DNA of 9,911 bases from an uncultured bacterium. Its GTDB lineage: Bacteria; Patescibacteriota; Gracilibacteria; Absconditabacterales; Absconditicoccaceae. Shown here one piece after another: positions 1 through 9,911 of this stretch (its first letter is position 1; each line of letters opens with the position of its first letter). The stretch lies in contig CAJAPL010000008.1 of NCBI GenBank assembly GCA_903943625.1, positions 1 to 9,911 on the forward strand, written 5' to 3'. Position numbers and translations under genes: made by a program. The notes beneath the pieces are model-generated. The model was given only the letters and a program-made list of their open reading frames with translations, was not told the origin of the DNA and did not search any database.

Positions 1-32
1 AAAAAAGTTTGGCTTAAACATTACTCAGCATT

Positions 33-1628
33 CTACAACAAGGATTTGTTGAATATGCCAGTCTGCAAAACAACAGAACGGATAAAGGACGAATTCAGGG
101 AGTTAATTGGACCTCCATGGACTATAGTATCTCTTGTGCCACTAGGATTTAAACGTATAATTTTGTTTGATGTAAATCAACTATATGTTGAAAAATCTCA
201 TCAAACTATAATTTTTCCATCGCTCTGCTTTGCTAAAGTATAAACAGCGTTATTGAATCAATTTCAAACATTAAAAGAATTGTCTCTAGTCCCATTTGAG
301 TTTAGACGGAGTATTCTATTGGCTACTATTCAACTATAATTTGTAAAATTTCATCAGATCAAAACCTTATCATCACTTTGCACCACTGTAGTTCGCACAT
401 TCCAATTTAGTCCGTTTCAGATATCAAAAGAAGAGTCTTTTGTTCAGTCAGCGTTTATACGTATGGTTCTATTAGCTGATAATCATTGATAATTGGAAAA
501 GCTGCCTCATGCCATAATTTTATTGCCACTCTGTATTGATATAGCATATACGTAAGAATCGAATCACTCTCAGGTAGCAAAAGAATTATCTATTGTTCCA
601 TTTGAGTTTAGACGCACAATCCTGTTTATATCTACCAATTGATAAGTTGTAAATTCTCATCAAACTATAATTTTCCCATCACTTTGTATGGCTATATCTC
701 TTACTGGAGAATTAAACGAATTGTTTGAAACATCCAATGATGTATCTTTTGTCCCATCTGTATTTAAACGTATAACTCTTTTTGCCGACAATCAATTGTA
801 TGTGTTGAAATTTCCTCAAGCTAAAATTTTACCATCGCTCTGTAACGTTATAGTATAGACATTATAATTAAATCAACTTCAAGCATCGAAATTTGTATCT
901 TTACTTCAATCACTATTTAAACGCACAATCCCATTTGCAATCATTCAGCTATATGTTCTAAAATCTCATCAAACTATAATTTTTCCATCGCTTTGTACTA
1001 CTAGCTTTCTAACTGCGATATCAAATCAGCTTCAGATATTAAAATTGGTATCTCTAGTGCCATCACTATTTAAACGAATAAGCCTGTTTATTGTAGTTCA
1101 ACTATATGTTGTAAAATCTCATCAGGCTAATATCTTTCAATCGCTTTGTATGACTATTGTATAAACATAATTAAAAGCATTAAATCAACCTCACACATTA
1201 AAAGAATTATCTTTACTTCAATCACTATTTAAACGTATTATACTTTTTGCGACTGATCATTGATAATTTATAAAATCTCATCAGACTAGAATTTTACCGT
1301 CGCTCTGTATTGCCAATGATTTAACGCCCCCCATAATTCCAATAAATCAACTTCATATATTAAAAGAAAAATCTTTACTTCAATCACTATTTAAACGCAC
1401 AAGTCTGTTAGAGGGGGATCATTTGTAATTTGTAAAATCTCATCAAACTATAATCTTACCATCGCTCTGTTTTGCTATAGTATAAACCGTAGTATTAAAA
1501 CCTACTGGCAATCCAGTATCAAAGCTTGGGTCCATAACCGCCGTATTAGCAAAGACTCTGGCATACGCCACGATACCGACTATTATGGTTATAGTTATAA
1601 ATCTTGATAAAATTCTTTTCATTTTCAT
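33..1628 (-). CDS. Secreted delta-60 repeat (beta-propeller-like) protein
   Basis: Read with UGA as Gly, this is one open frame of 531 residues from ATG at 1628 to TAG at 33-35. The N-terminus looks like a signal peptide: a basic MKMKR start, a hydrophobic stretch at about residues 10-23 and a possible cleavage after VFA (residue 27). The rest is about nine repeats of 51-53 residues. Each carries a motif like QSDGKIIVGGDFxxY followed by NRxxRLNSDGxxDxxFN, the hallmark of the delta-60 repeat family. Repeat 7 is degenerate (QSGNKIMAGG) and repeat 8 has SDDK. Most of the conserved Gly codons are TGA. After the ninth repeat comes a short divergent tail ending NKSLL, so the gene is probably complete. 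Family knowledge suggests an extracellular or surface beta-propeller; the ligand is unknown. A consensus promoter lies just upstream. No Shine-Dalgarno sequence is seen. Confidence 0.9.
90..1520 (-). repeat. Tandem coding repeats of about 150-159 bp (nine units)
   Basis: The DNA of the delta-60 gene repeats visibly. On the + strand, blocks resembling 'aaatctcatcaaactataat' and 'tttaaacg' recur every 150-159 bases, always a multiple of three. The SDGK-type codons lie near 1458, 1299, 1140, 987, 834, 678, 528, 372 and 219. The units are diverged rather than identical, and the frame is kept throughout, so this is an intragenic protein repeat and not a non-coding satellite. Confidence 0.9.
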
Positions 1629-1664
1629 GCCAATTCAAAAAGCTTGATGTAAAATCTTTCAACA

Positions 1665-1692
1665 ATTATAAATCTTTAAGGCATTTTGTCAA
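1665..1692 (-). promoter_or_regulatory. Consensus sigma-70-type promoter of the delta-60 gene
   Basis: On the minus strand TTGACA (1692-1687) and TATAAT (1670-1665) are both perfect consensus hexamers, separated by 16 bases. Transcription would begin near 1658, giving a leader of about 30 bases before the ATG at 1628. Confidence 0.75.
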
Positions 1693-1763
1693 ATTTTCTC
1701 ACATAAAAATTTTATGATATTTAATATGGAATAAAAGTTATCAGTAGCTAAGTTCTATTCATG

Positions 1764-2294
1764 CTATTTAATAAACTTTCTCTCGTATGTTCTAATGAAT
1801 TTTCTAGTATAATCATAGACACTTTCATGGTTTTTAAATCCAGCTAAAAAACATATATTATAATTTGTTTTTAACGCCTTAGCTAATCATATTGCCTTAA
1901 GTCGGCATTCTTTTTCTTTTTTTGGATCATTTTTTTGATCCTCAAGCGGGAAATGAGAAACTTCATGAAACAAACTCAAAAAAAATCAGGGGTCATCCAA
2001 CTCTTTTATCCTATAATAAATCTCTTTTTTCCACTTTTCTAAAGGAGAATATGCTTGAAACTTGGGACCTTCAAAAAAGAAAAAGCTGTATCATACTTGC
2101 TCTTTAAGAGCATAAACAAGATTTATATTGGTCTGGTTTGTTGTGACTATAAAATATTTTCTTCTTTTGCCATTTATACTCACATCAAATTCTCTTGTCT
2201 CTTCTATTTCACCATATTCTTGTAACGCAGAAAAAAATTTATCTTTATATATTAGATCTTCATGTTTATTTATTATGCTCTTTCATCAACGCAT
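1764..2294 (-). CDS. Small HExxH zincin-like protein, function unknown
   Basis: With UGA as Gly this frame gives 176 residues from ATG 2294 to TAG 1764-1766. The C-terminal half contains FLSLFHEVSHFPLED, an HExxH zinc-binding motif. About 20 residues later comes an acidic segment KEKECRLKAIGLAKAL, which resembles the ExEAxxFAxxLL helix that supplies the third ligand in ImmA/IrrE-type metallopeptidases. That resemblance is my inference. The N-terminal half (EFDVSINGKRRKYFIVTTNQ) is not recognised. The frame stays open up to an ATG at 2351, but that codon lies inside the promoter at 2341-2368, so I chose 2294, which also has a weak purine-rich AGAAGA upstream. It lies in the same direction as the delta-60 gene but that gene has its own promoter. 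There is no signal peptide or membrane segment. It could be a peptidase or a protein with an inactive zincin fold. Confidence 0.75.
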
Positions 2295-2340
2295 TATTCT
2301 TCTATACTTTCATAAAAATCTTTCATTCAACCGTAAATAT

Positions 2341-2368
2341 ATTATAAACATTAAACAATATTTGTCAA
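2341..2368 (-). promoter_or_regulatory. Consensus promoter of the HExxH gene
   Basis: On the minus strand TTGACA (2368-2363) and TATAAT (2346-2341) match the consensus perfectly, again with a 16-base spacer. The expected start of transcription near 2334 excludes the upstream ATG at 2351. A second TTGACA (2389-2384) and TATAAT (2376-2371) just upstream are only 7 bases apart and so cannot form a promoter together. Confidence 0.75.
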
Positions 2369-2487
2369 TAATTATAGACCAATTGTCAATTCCAATAAGG
2401 TATGGCTATTCACTATTGTTTTCTTACACTCATCTCAGTATCCAAAATATGGTACGAGAAACCTTTTATTTACTAAATAGAAATATC

Positions 2488-2604
2488 ATGACAGAAGAAA
2501 CAACTGAAGAAGTAGTAGTTACAGATACTCCTGAAACAACTGAAGAAGTAGTAGTTACAGATACTCCTGAAGCAGCAGCTGAAGAAGAGGTAGTTGCAGA
2601 ATAA
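2488..2604 (+). CDS. 38-residue acidic repeat peptide
   Basis: ATG at 2488 opens a frame of 38 codons ending at TAA 2602-2604. The product has no Lys or Arg and is built from Glu, Thr, Val, Asp, Pro and Ala. A 12-residue unit ETTEEVVVTDTP occurs twice exactly, followed by a degenerate third unit. The frame is open upstream to 2128, but that part is antisense to the HExxH gene and its promoter, so I take the ATG at the start of the acidic section. A hairpin terminator follows closely, which supports an independent short transcript. No Shine-Dalgarno sequence and no convincing promoter are visible. I do not recognise a family. The peptide is probably disordered, and its role is unknown. Confidence 0.65.
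   Translation: MTEETTEEVVVTDTPETTEEVVVTDTPEAAAEEEVVAE
2497..2601 (+). repeat. 36-bp perfect tandem duplication plus degenerate third copy
   Basis: Positions 2497-2532 and 2533-2568 are identical 36-base units (12 codons). The segment 2569-2601 is a shorter, diverged third copy with Thr replaced by Ala. The perfect identity at nucleotide level suggests a recent duplication or slippage event. Confidence 0.9.
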
Positions 2605-2625
2605 TTATTTCTCACATTTGCAAGG

Positions 2626-2648
2626 TTACTCTTTAGGGAGTAATTTTT
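2626..2648 (+). terminator. Rho-independent terminator of the acidic peptide gene
   Basis: A 6-bp stem TTACTC/GAGTAA (2626-2631 with 2638-2643) with a six-base loop is followed by five T residues, 22 bases after the stop codon of the acidic peptide gene. The stem is short and A+T-rich. Confidence 0.55.
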
Positions 2649-2728
2649 GTTTTAACAAAAAAATACTGAACTGGACTATTTAAAAATTATTCATATTAAT
2701 ACTATATTTATATCTTAACCAAATAAAA

Positions 2729-2935
2729 ATGGTAGAATCCTGATCAAAATTCAAAGCAAGTGAAAAAATTCCTGCTGTTTGAAAATATAAATGTATAGTT
2801 TGTGGATTGGTTATAGAAATACAGCAGAAATTTATAGATATGTGATCAACCTTTTTTTCATGTCCCATATGCCATGCAGGAGATGAGTGATGACCAAAAT
2901 GACCACAAGATCGAGTTTGGGAATATTTAGGATAA
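2729..2935 (+). CDS. Small two-CxxC zinc-ribbon (rubredoxin-like) protein
   Basis: With UGA as Gly, ATG 2729 to TAA 2933-2935 encodes 68 residues. Two knuckles are clear: YKCIVCGLV (Cys22, Cys25) and FFSCPICHAG (Cys45, Cys48), the spacing of a zinc ribbon or rubredoxin-like metal site. The flanks are Gly-rich, with SGSKFKASEKIPAVGKY before the first knuckle and GDEGGPKGP after the second, and several of these Gly are TGA. The C-terminus is VWEYLG. Family knowledge: such short ribbons bind Zn or Fe and usually act in electron transfer or in protein or nucleic-acid contacts; which applies here cannot be seen. It is convergent with the cold-shock gene, with a shared terminator between them. An open minus-strand frame across the same bases lacks any recognisable motif. 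Confidence 0.85.
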
Positions 2936-2951
2936 GATAATTCAATTCAAC

Positions 2952-2981
2952 AAAAAAAACCCGCCTAAGCGAGTTTTTTTT
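2952..2981. terminator. Bidirectional terminator between zinc-ribbon and cold-shock genes
   Basis: A-tract, stem ACCCGC/GCGAGT (2959-2964 with 2969-2974), four-base loop and T-tract. Read on the minus strand all six pairs form (one G-U), with eight U after the stem, so it fits the cold-shock gene best. On the plus strand one pair is a C-A mismatch, but the T-tract is equally long, so it probably also ends the zinc-ribbon transcript. Confidence 0.85.
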
Positions 2982-3008
2982 ATATCTGAAGAAAAGTTAT
3001 TAAGCAGA

Positions 3009-3206
3009 TTATGCTGCGTTAACTTGTTGAGCTTGCGTTCTACCAGTTACTTCACTTTTACCAAGTTCAAATGTAACTTCCAATCCTTCTCTTGGTTGAA
3101 ACCCTTGTTCACATCCTTTGATATGAAAAAAGAATTCTCCGTCAGCAGCTTCTATAAACCCAAAATTTTTCTCTTCGATCCATCTCTTAATTTTACCTGT
3201 TTGCAT
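3009..3206 (-). CDS. Cold-shock domain protein (CspA family)
   Basis: This gives 65 residues from ATG 3206 to TAA 3009-3011. It is a complete cold-shock domain: MQTGKIKRWIEEKNFGFIEAADGEFFFHIKG contains RNP1 (KNFGFI) and RNP2 (EFFFHI, in place of the usual VFVHF). The end TGRTQAQQVNAA matches the usual last strand followed by a short tail. Family knowledge: it binds single-stranded RNA and DNA as a chaperone or antiterminator. A TTG at 3218 would add four residues (MSIS), but ATG is preferred and matches the family start. The gene uses no UGA codon. It follows the RNA helicase on the same strand after about 160 bases, probably with its own promoter, and ends at a strong terminator. Confidence 0.95.
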   Translation of the reverse strand: MQTGKIKRWIEEKNFGFIEAADGEFFFHIKGCEQGFQPREGLEVTFELGKSEVTGRTQAQQVNAA

Positions 3207-6200
3207 ACTAATTGACAAAAAAAAACTAAAATTCTATTAAGTTATCGTACCTAATATTACAGTTATAATAATGATTTCCTGAGATTAAGCAAGGGGAAAA
3301 AGATATCATTAAAGAAGTCTCAGAATCTGAATATATCCCAGTCAAATATACTGTTATTAGCAATATTTAATACTTTTTGGAATATTTTTTATCAGACGAT
3401 CAATACTTAGAGTATTTTTTATCGGAAGCTCCACTAGAATACTTTTTATCCTCACTGCCCCCTGATTTTCAATATTTACTTCTTCATTGGTATCCTGAAG
3501 ATCAAGAATCTCTAGAATAAGATTTACCGTAAGATCTCTTATTATCATAACTATCTCTTGATGGCGCAGTACTTGATTCCTTTGCTCTGCTTACAATAGA
3601 TTTTCAATCTTGTTTTTTAGCTTGGAATTTTCTTATTATTATTTCGGCTTGTGAACCAGGCACCGTAACAAAAGAAAAGTCTTCCATCACCCTGACGTCA
3701 TCTATATCTCTTCAGCTAACTCCAGTCTCCTGGTATATAAACTCTACCAATGATCTAGGCGTATATCACTTCAATTTACCCATAGCTATAAACAACCTAG
3801 TTCCTCAGCTGCTAGAATATGATTCCTTTGTGCTAGAGTACGATTGCCTTCAACTAGATTTCTCTATTGGTTTATATTTATCTTCGCTCAATTCATTTTG
3901 GTATGCCATTTTTAAAAGCGCAGCGATTATTTTATTTGGTTCATTATCAATCAACAAATCATTAACAAAATCATTATATTTGTCCAATTCTCATTCTTCT
4001 ATCATTGAATAAATAGTGCTCTTAAGCCTAGTCTGTTTGTTTTTGATAACATTTTTGATTTCAGGCATATCGGCTTTTTTAATATCAGATTTTGTGGCTC
4101 TTTGAAAAAATCAAAGTTTTTTATATTCACTTCAAGTCACAAAAGTAATAGCTTTTCAAGTCTTACCTGCCCTACCAGTTCTACCTATTCTATGGACATA
4201 TCTTTCGGGATCCTGAGGGAAATTGTAATTAACAACATGTGTCATATCATTTACATCTATTCATCTAGCGGCTACATCTGTAGCGATAAGTATCTTTACC
4301 TTTTTAGTCTTAAATAATTTTAAAATATTTTCTCTCTGTTTTTGGGCAATATCTCAGTGAAGAGCTTGTACCATATAGCCCCTCTCATGAAGTTTATTAA
4401 ATAAAAAATCTACATCAGCTTTTGTTTTACAGAAAACAATTCAATAAAAGTCTGGTTCATTATCCATTACCCTGCACAAAGCCTCAAACTTATCTCTCTC
4501 ATTCACCTCCAGATAAAACTGTTCTGTTTGGGCAAGATCAGATTGGGCTTTCTTAGCGGATATCAGCTGGCACTCTCACATATATTTTTTCACTATACTC
4601 AATATTTCGTTTGGCATAGTCGCAGAGAACAAAAGTACTCTTTTGTCTTGTTTGGTCTTAGAAAATATCTTTTTTATATCGTCCAAAAATCACATGTTCA
4701 ACATCTCATCTGCCTCATCTAGTATGAAATAAGAAAGATTGTCTAATTTAATAGTTCATCTATCCATATGATCCATAATTCTTCATGGAGTTCCCACAAC
4801 TATATCTACTCATCTTCTTAATGCTCTGTTTTGAGTTTCATATGATGCTCAACCATATATAGAAGTAATCTGCAATCAAACACCGCTCTGTAAAGATGCA
4901 ATTTCTTCTGCGACTTGCACTGCGAGTTCTCTAGTTGGGACCAGTATAAGAGCCTGTATGTTTTTAGAAGGAGTCAGTCTTTCTATCAAAGGTATCCCAA
5001 AAGCAGCAGTCTTACCAGTTCAAGTAGCGGCTTGTCCTATAATGTTTTTTTCGTTAGCCATCAGCAACGGTATTACCTGGGCCTGTATCTCCGATGGAGT
5101 TTCAAATCATTTTTTTGCTAACGCAGTCAATGTTTTACTAGTCAATCAAAGTTTTTTAAAAGATTCGAGATCTGTCATAAATTTATTATAAAATTATAAA
5201 AAGTGGTTAAATAAAAAGCTTCTAAAGACGGCCTTTACCACTTTTTACCTTATTTTCACTAGCTTGTATTATACACATTAGGGCAAAGATTACTATACAA
5301 ATTAATTTAGCCCTGAAATTTGCCAAAATAAGATTTTTAACTATAATTAATTTGGCGATTAGTAATAGTTGCCTCAACGCTTTAATGCACTAACGCTTAA
5401 ACGTTCCATGCAAATCCACAAAATAAAAATTTCGAATATTCTAAGCTTCCCATACTTGGATGATTTTTATAATAATCCATGAATTGTATTTGATACAGAA
5501 TCAGATTGAAGCGTTAATATTTTGATCTGACCAAATTGAGCCTGAAAAAGTAATTTTTTATTAATAATTAACCAAGCGCTAAAATCCTGATTGATGAAAG
5601 ATTACGTTTACAAACCAGAGATTATAAGGGATCAAGATAAGTTAAATTTCAGGAAGGTCATAACATCAAATGACATTCCTCTAAAAAAAATAGTTAAACA
5701 CTTCTGACAACAAGATAAAGAATCAAAAATCTCAATATGAATAAAATTAAATAATCATGATATAGAAAACATATGATTTATAGCAAAAAACAAGGATCAT
5801 TTTCAAGACATATTGAAAAAATACAGCGATATCAAACTAGATTTATGAAATGTAGATACCCAATGGTTATCCGAGAATAGGGATATAGATATATTGTTTA
5901 ATATAAACACCGAAAACAACAAAGCAGTAATAGACACAAGTAAAATAACCAATGAGCAAACAGTAGCAATAGAGTATCTTAAAAATATAGAACTAATACA
6001 AATATGCGTTATGATACAAAACGAATTCAATTATCCAAAAGATGATATAAAATTTTATCCACTAAAGAACACATTCTGATCAATTTGACTTCACAGAAAC
6101 TTTTTTAACTTATCCACAAAAATTAATCCACAATGATGGAATAATTATATATCAGAGAAGAATACAATAGAATATCCACCATTCATATGATACTACCTAT

Positions 6201-9200
6201 GTATAAATAAAATTTGGAATATAATAAACCATACCTCAGATGAAAATATTGAAAAAAAACAAAATGTTAAAGAACTAACCATAGAAAATATTGAAAAAAA
6301 ACTAGAGAAATCTGAATTTTATTGAAACCTCAAGTTTATAATACAAAAATTTTTTGATAAGAAATTATGCATATGAAAAGACGGCGACGAACTATATCTT
6401 TATATAATAGACAGCTTTGGACAAAAATTTAAATTCGAAGATTTAAGTGACTGAGCACAATCTTTTATGATAATAATATTCGCCATATACTGATTTGATA
6501 TAAAAAATTGAATTATAATGATAGACGAACCAGAAATTCATGCACATCCACAAATGCAAAGAAGTTTGATAAGAATATTACAAAGAGTAAGTAAGAATCT
6601 GTGAACACAGTTTATAATTTCTACATATTCTCCCCTATTTATAAACGAATGGAATATTTCAAATGTATACAAATTCGCCAAAGAAAACTGAGAAACAAAA
6701 ATTATAAATCCATGAAATCTTAGTACAGATGAATGAAGCCTGATACAGATGTTGAAATTTGAGAATGCATCTAAAATATTTTTTTCCAAAAAAATAATTA
6801 TGGTAGAGGGAGAGACCGATGCTTATTTTTTCGAGTTTTATATAAACTATCTGCACACATTCCAAGAGCGAAAGGATAAGCTTACCGATTATGAAATAAT
6901 AAACATAAACTGAAAATGATGATTTCAGAGGCGGAAGAAATTTTTATCAAAGTTTTGAATTCAATCATATTTTATATGAGACCGAGATAATACCGTAGAG
7001 TTTAATATATTGCAACAATCAGATCTAAATTATTATTACCAACAATCAAAAAGGTATTACACATCTCTTAAAAAAACGAAATGACATATGGATCGCCACT
7101 ATACAAGACTGGTTAACACAATAAAAGCACTTTATCCAGCAAAACATAGCTATATCGTGAAGAAGATAGAAATGCTTTATCAAGAAGATATATTTATACT
7201 AAAAAAATGAGACATAGAAACTTATCTATGAATAAAATCAAAATGATTAGAAGAGACAGTAAATTTCTGTCATCGAGAATTTCACAAATGGATATCAGAC
7301 AAATCAATGGCTCCTCATAGAGAAGAGTTGAATTATACTATAAACTCAATTTTTTCTTAACCATTCACAATAAAAAGTGCAGCAATTATGATAAATACCA
7401 AAGATATAATCACAAAAACTATATTTTTTACTCTTTCGTTTTTTACTTTACCTTTTAATTGATCAATTTTCTGTTCTAGTTTTTCTTTTTCTACAATAGC
7501 TTCCTTTTTTTCTTTGTTATAATCAGGCAATGCCACCATATTATGGATCTTACCTTCAAGTTCAGAAACTCTTTGTTGAAGCATAAAAATAATTTTATTC
7601 TTCTCTTCTAAAATTTTATCTTTTTCTTTAAATATCAAGAAAAACTTATCAATTTTTTCATCAATTGATTCCTCTATCGAAGATCTAGCTACAATAGATT
7701 TTGAGTTGTGATTACCAACAATTTCAGTGTTTATTTCTTGATGCAAAGCTGAAAAATCGCTCTGTAATGTGTCCAACTCTTCTCTAGCCAACAATACCTT
7801 GTTAGCAACTTTTTTGTAAGAAAGCTTTCAACCTCTTATATATCTATCGATAGTTCTCGTTGATATCCCAAGCATTTTGGCCGCTTTCTCTCTAGTAATA
7901 CTATACGTTTTCATATAAAACAATATTTAATAAATCTAAATAACTAAATTGATACTGTTAAAATTTTTATAAATCAAACTTTTTTACGTCCTGTTGTCTC
8001 ATATCATCTATAAAAGACCTTACATACAATGTCACAAGGACTCATTCTAACATCCCAAAAAATAATATCCATGGATATATTCAAACAAAATTTTTAGCAG
8101 CCCCCATCAAAAAGAAAACCTGAACTGGAGTAGCAACATTTTGAAAATAAGGTATCCACAAGAACACGAATATAAGTATTATCATAACAAGGTAAAAGAT
8201 GTTTCATTTTTTCATTTTTATATTATGTTTTTAACTAAAAGATAAGACAATGTAATAATAAATGACAACACCAAGACTTGTAATACAGTTCACAAACTTA
8301 TAAGTATCCCAAAGTTATAATTATTGACTACATATTCAAATAAGTATATTACAAGAACATTTATTATAATTGATGATAGCCCAAAAGTTAATATTTTTAA
8401 TGGCAAAGTCAGTATCTTAAGTATTCTCTTTAAAATGAAGTTGAAAAACCAAAAAACAAATCAAAGTATGATAAATGTCATATAAACATCATATCTAGTC
8501 GCTTGTACCTTAAATCACAAATTATACTTGTGCACAATGTACAAGATAACTCAATTTATAACTACATTTATTATCAAGTTTTTTATCATACTTTTATTTA
8601 ATATTATCAACAGCCGGGAAAATATATACAATTGTCTACTTATTTCAAGATATTTTGAAAGCAAATCATCATATCTATAAATAGCCATGTACCTATATGT
8701 TTAATATTAATAGGACCATAAGCGCACACTGTCTGTGTCTATTTTTGTCTATTCTACCAAGAGGTCATCAAAGGTATCTTTTTTTCAATCACCTAAGTAT
8801 ATATGGATAGCATTTCTGGCCGCCATAAGTCATATAACCAAAGCCCTTCTTCTTTTTTTAGAAACATCAAACGATTTTTCAATAAAGAATTGCGAATCCC
8901 AAGTCAAAATTTCATTTATATTTATTCATATAATAAATTCGGATAAGAAACTTGCCGCAGCAGTTGTTATATTTGAACAATTTCAATCGAAGCTATATTT
9001 CTTTACAATATTATCTTCTATAAGTAAGTAAACATTCACATCATCTCAACATATAAAGTTACCTTCATGCGCGGTAGCATTACAATCATCCATTTTGTAA
9101 TTACACAAAGGATTTTTTGCATATTCTTGAATCAATAGTTCCTGTTCTGTAGACATGGTTTTGCTTATAAAAATAAATTATACAAAACAAAGATAAAAAA

Positions 9201-9911
9201 AAATGCAACGATTTCAAGGCCGTTGCATCTTTTCATTTGCTAAATAGTACATATTTTAGTTCGCTGCTACCTTATTAAGAAGGCTTAAAGAAATTAAGCT
9301 TCAATAACTATAATTATTAATTCTATGTTGCAATATTATTCAATAAATAATATGCTGTATATACTGCATCATAATCTCTACTTCTAGCTCATCATTTCAA
9401 GGCCATATACAGAGCTCCTTAAGTTCATCTTCTTTACTAGTATGACTGATCTCAAATCTATCCACAAAGTAATCTATATCAAGCCGACACACGGGGAATA
9501 AATCAAATTCGACTACTTCGTTATTTTTATCTAGGTAACATATATTTACACATTCATATTTACATGTCTTTAACGCAGATATATACATCCAAACATCATC
9601 CAAATCAGATTCTTGGATATCATTTGTAACATTGCAATATCAAAGCATATTAAATCAAGATCCCAAAAACGTTTCGAATCAGTTTTTTCAAAGACAATAA
9701 ATATCTAAATAATCCTTACTTGTTTCATATTTTGACCCTATATAGTCATATACTTTAGAGTCATTATTTGATCACAACAACACCAGCATTAATTTTTTTC
9801 AATTAACATTTTCATTTTCAAATAGATTCAAGTTTGGTTTAACAATTTTAAAGATCTCAAAGAAGTCTGACATAAAATTTTTATAGTTATCAAAAGACTG
9901 GGTAATGCGCC

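Overview
The window reads coherently only if UGA is a glycine codon (translation table 25). Under the standard code most genes here break into fragments. With UGA read as Gly, about a dozen complete proteins appear, and the UGA codons fall on invariant glycines of well-known motifs: both Walker A loops, the PTPGR-type motif of a DEAD-box helicase, the LSxGQ-type signature and TOPRIM glycines of an OLD-family ATPase, and the SDGK/GGxF glycines of delta-60 repeats. TGG still encodes Trp. Together with strongly A+T-rich DNA and very small genes, this points to Candidatus Absconditabacteria (SR1) or Gracilibacteria within the Patescibacteria/CPR. This is inference from family knowledge; no 16S rRNA gene or tRNA is visible.

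Layout. 33-1628 (-): a secreted beta-propeller-like protein made of about nine delta-60 repeats, with its own consensus promoter. 1764-2294 (-): a small HExxH (zincin-like) protein behind a perfect TTGACA-16-TATAAT promoter. 2488-2604 (+): a 38-residue, entirely acidic repeat peptide with a terminator. 2729-2935 (+): a two-CxxC zinc-ribbon protein, convergent on a cold-shock-domain protein at 3009-3206 (-), with a shared hairpin terminator between them. 3367-5178 (-): a DeaD/CsdA-type DEAD-box RNA helicase with a DbpA-like RNA-binding domain, a low-complexity Ser/Tyr/Lys/Gly tail and a leader hairpin. Helicase and cold-shock protein together form an RNA-remodelling neighbourhood.

5408-7360 (+): an OLD-family ATPase-TOPRIM nuclease-like protein, divergent from the helicase, with its own promoter and a direct repeat in its leader. 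Its stop codon overlaps the stop codon of the convergent gene 7357-7914 (-), an excisionase/MerR-like HTH protein with long coiled coils and a C-terminal membrane anchor. Upstream of the HTH gene on the same strand lie a two-helix membrane protein (7967-8215), a PF04020-like four-helix membrane protein (8218-8688) and a divergent NifU/IscU-like scaffold (8749-9156). The last gene (9256 to the right edge, -) is an unrecognised, probably partial, cysteine-containing protein that ends at a strong terminator.

Once UGA is read as Gly there is no gene-free stretch above 300 bases. The longest gaps are 5179-5407 (promoters, leader hairpin, direct repeat), 2295-2487 (promoter) and 3207-3366 (weak promoter). 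Clear Shine-Dalgarno sequences are mostly absent.
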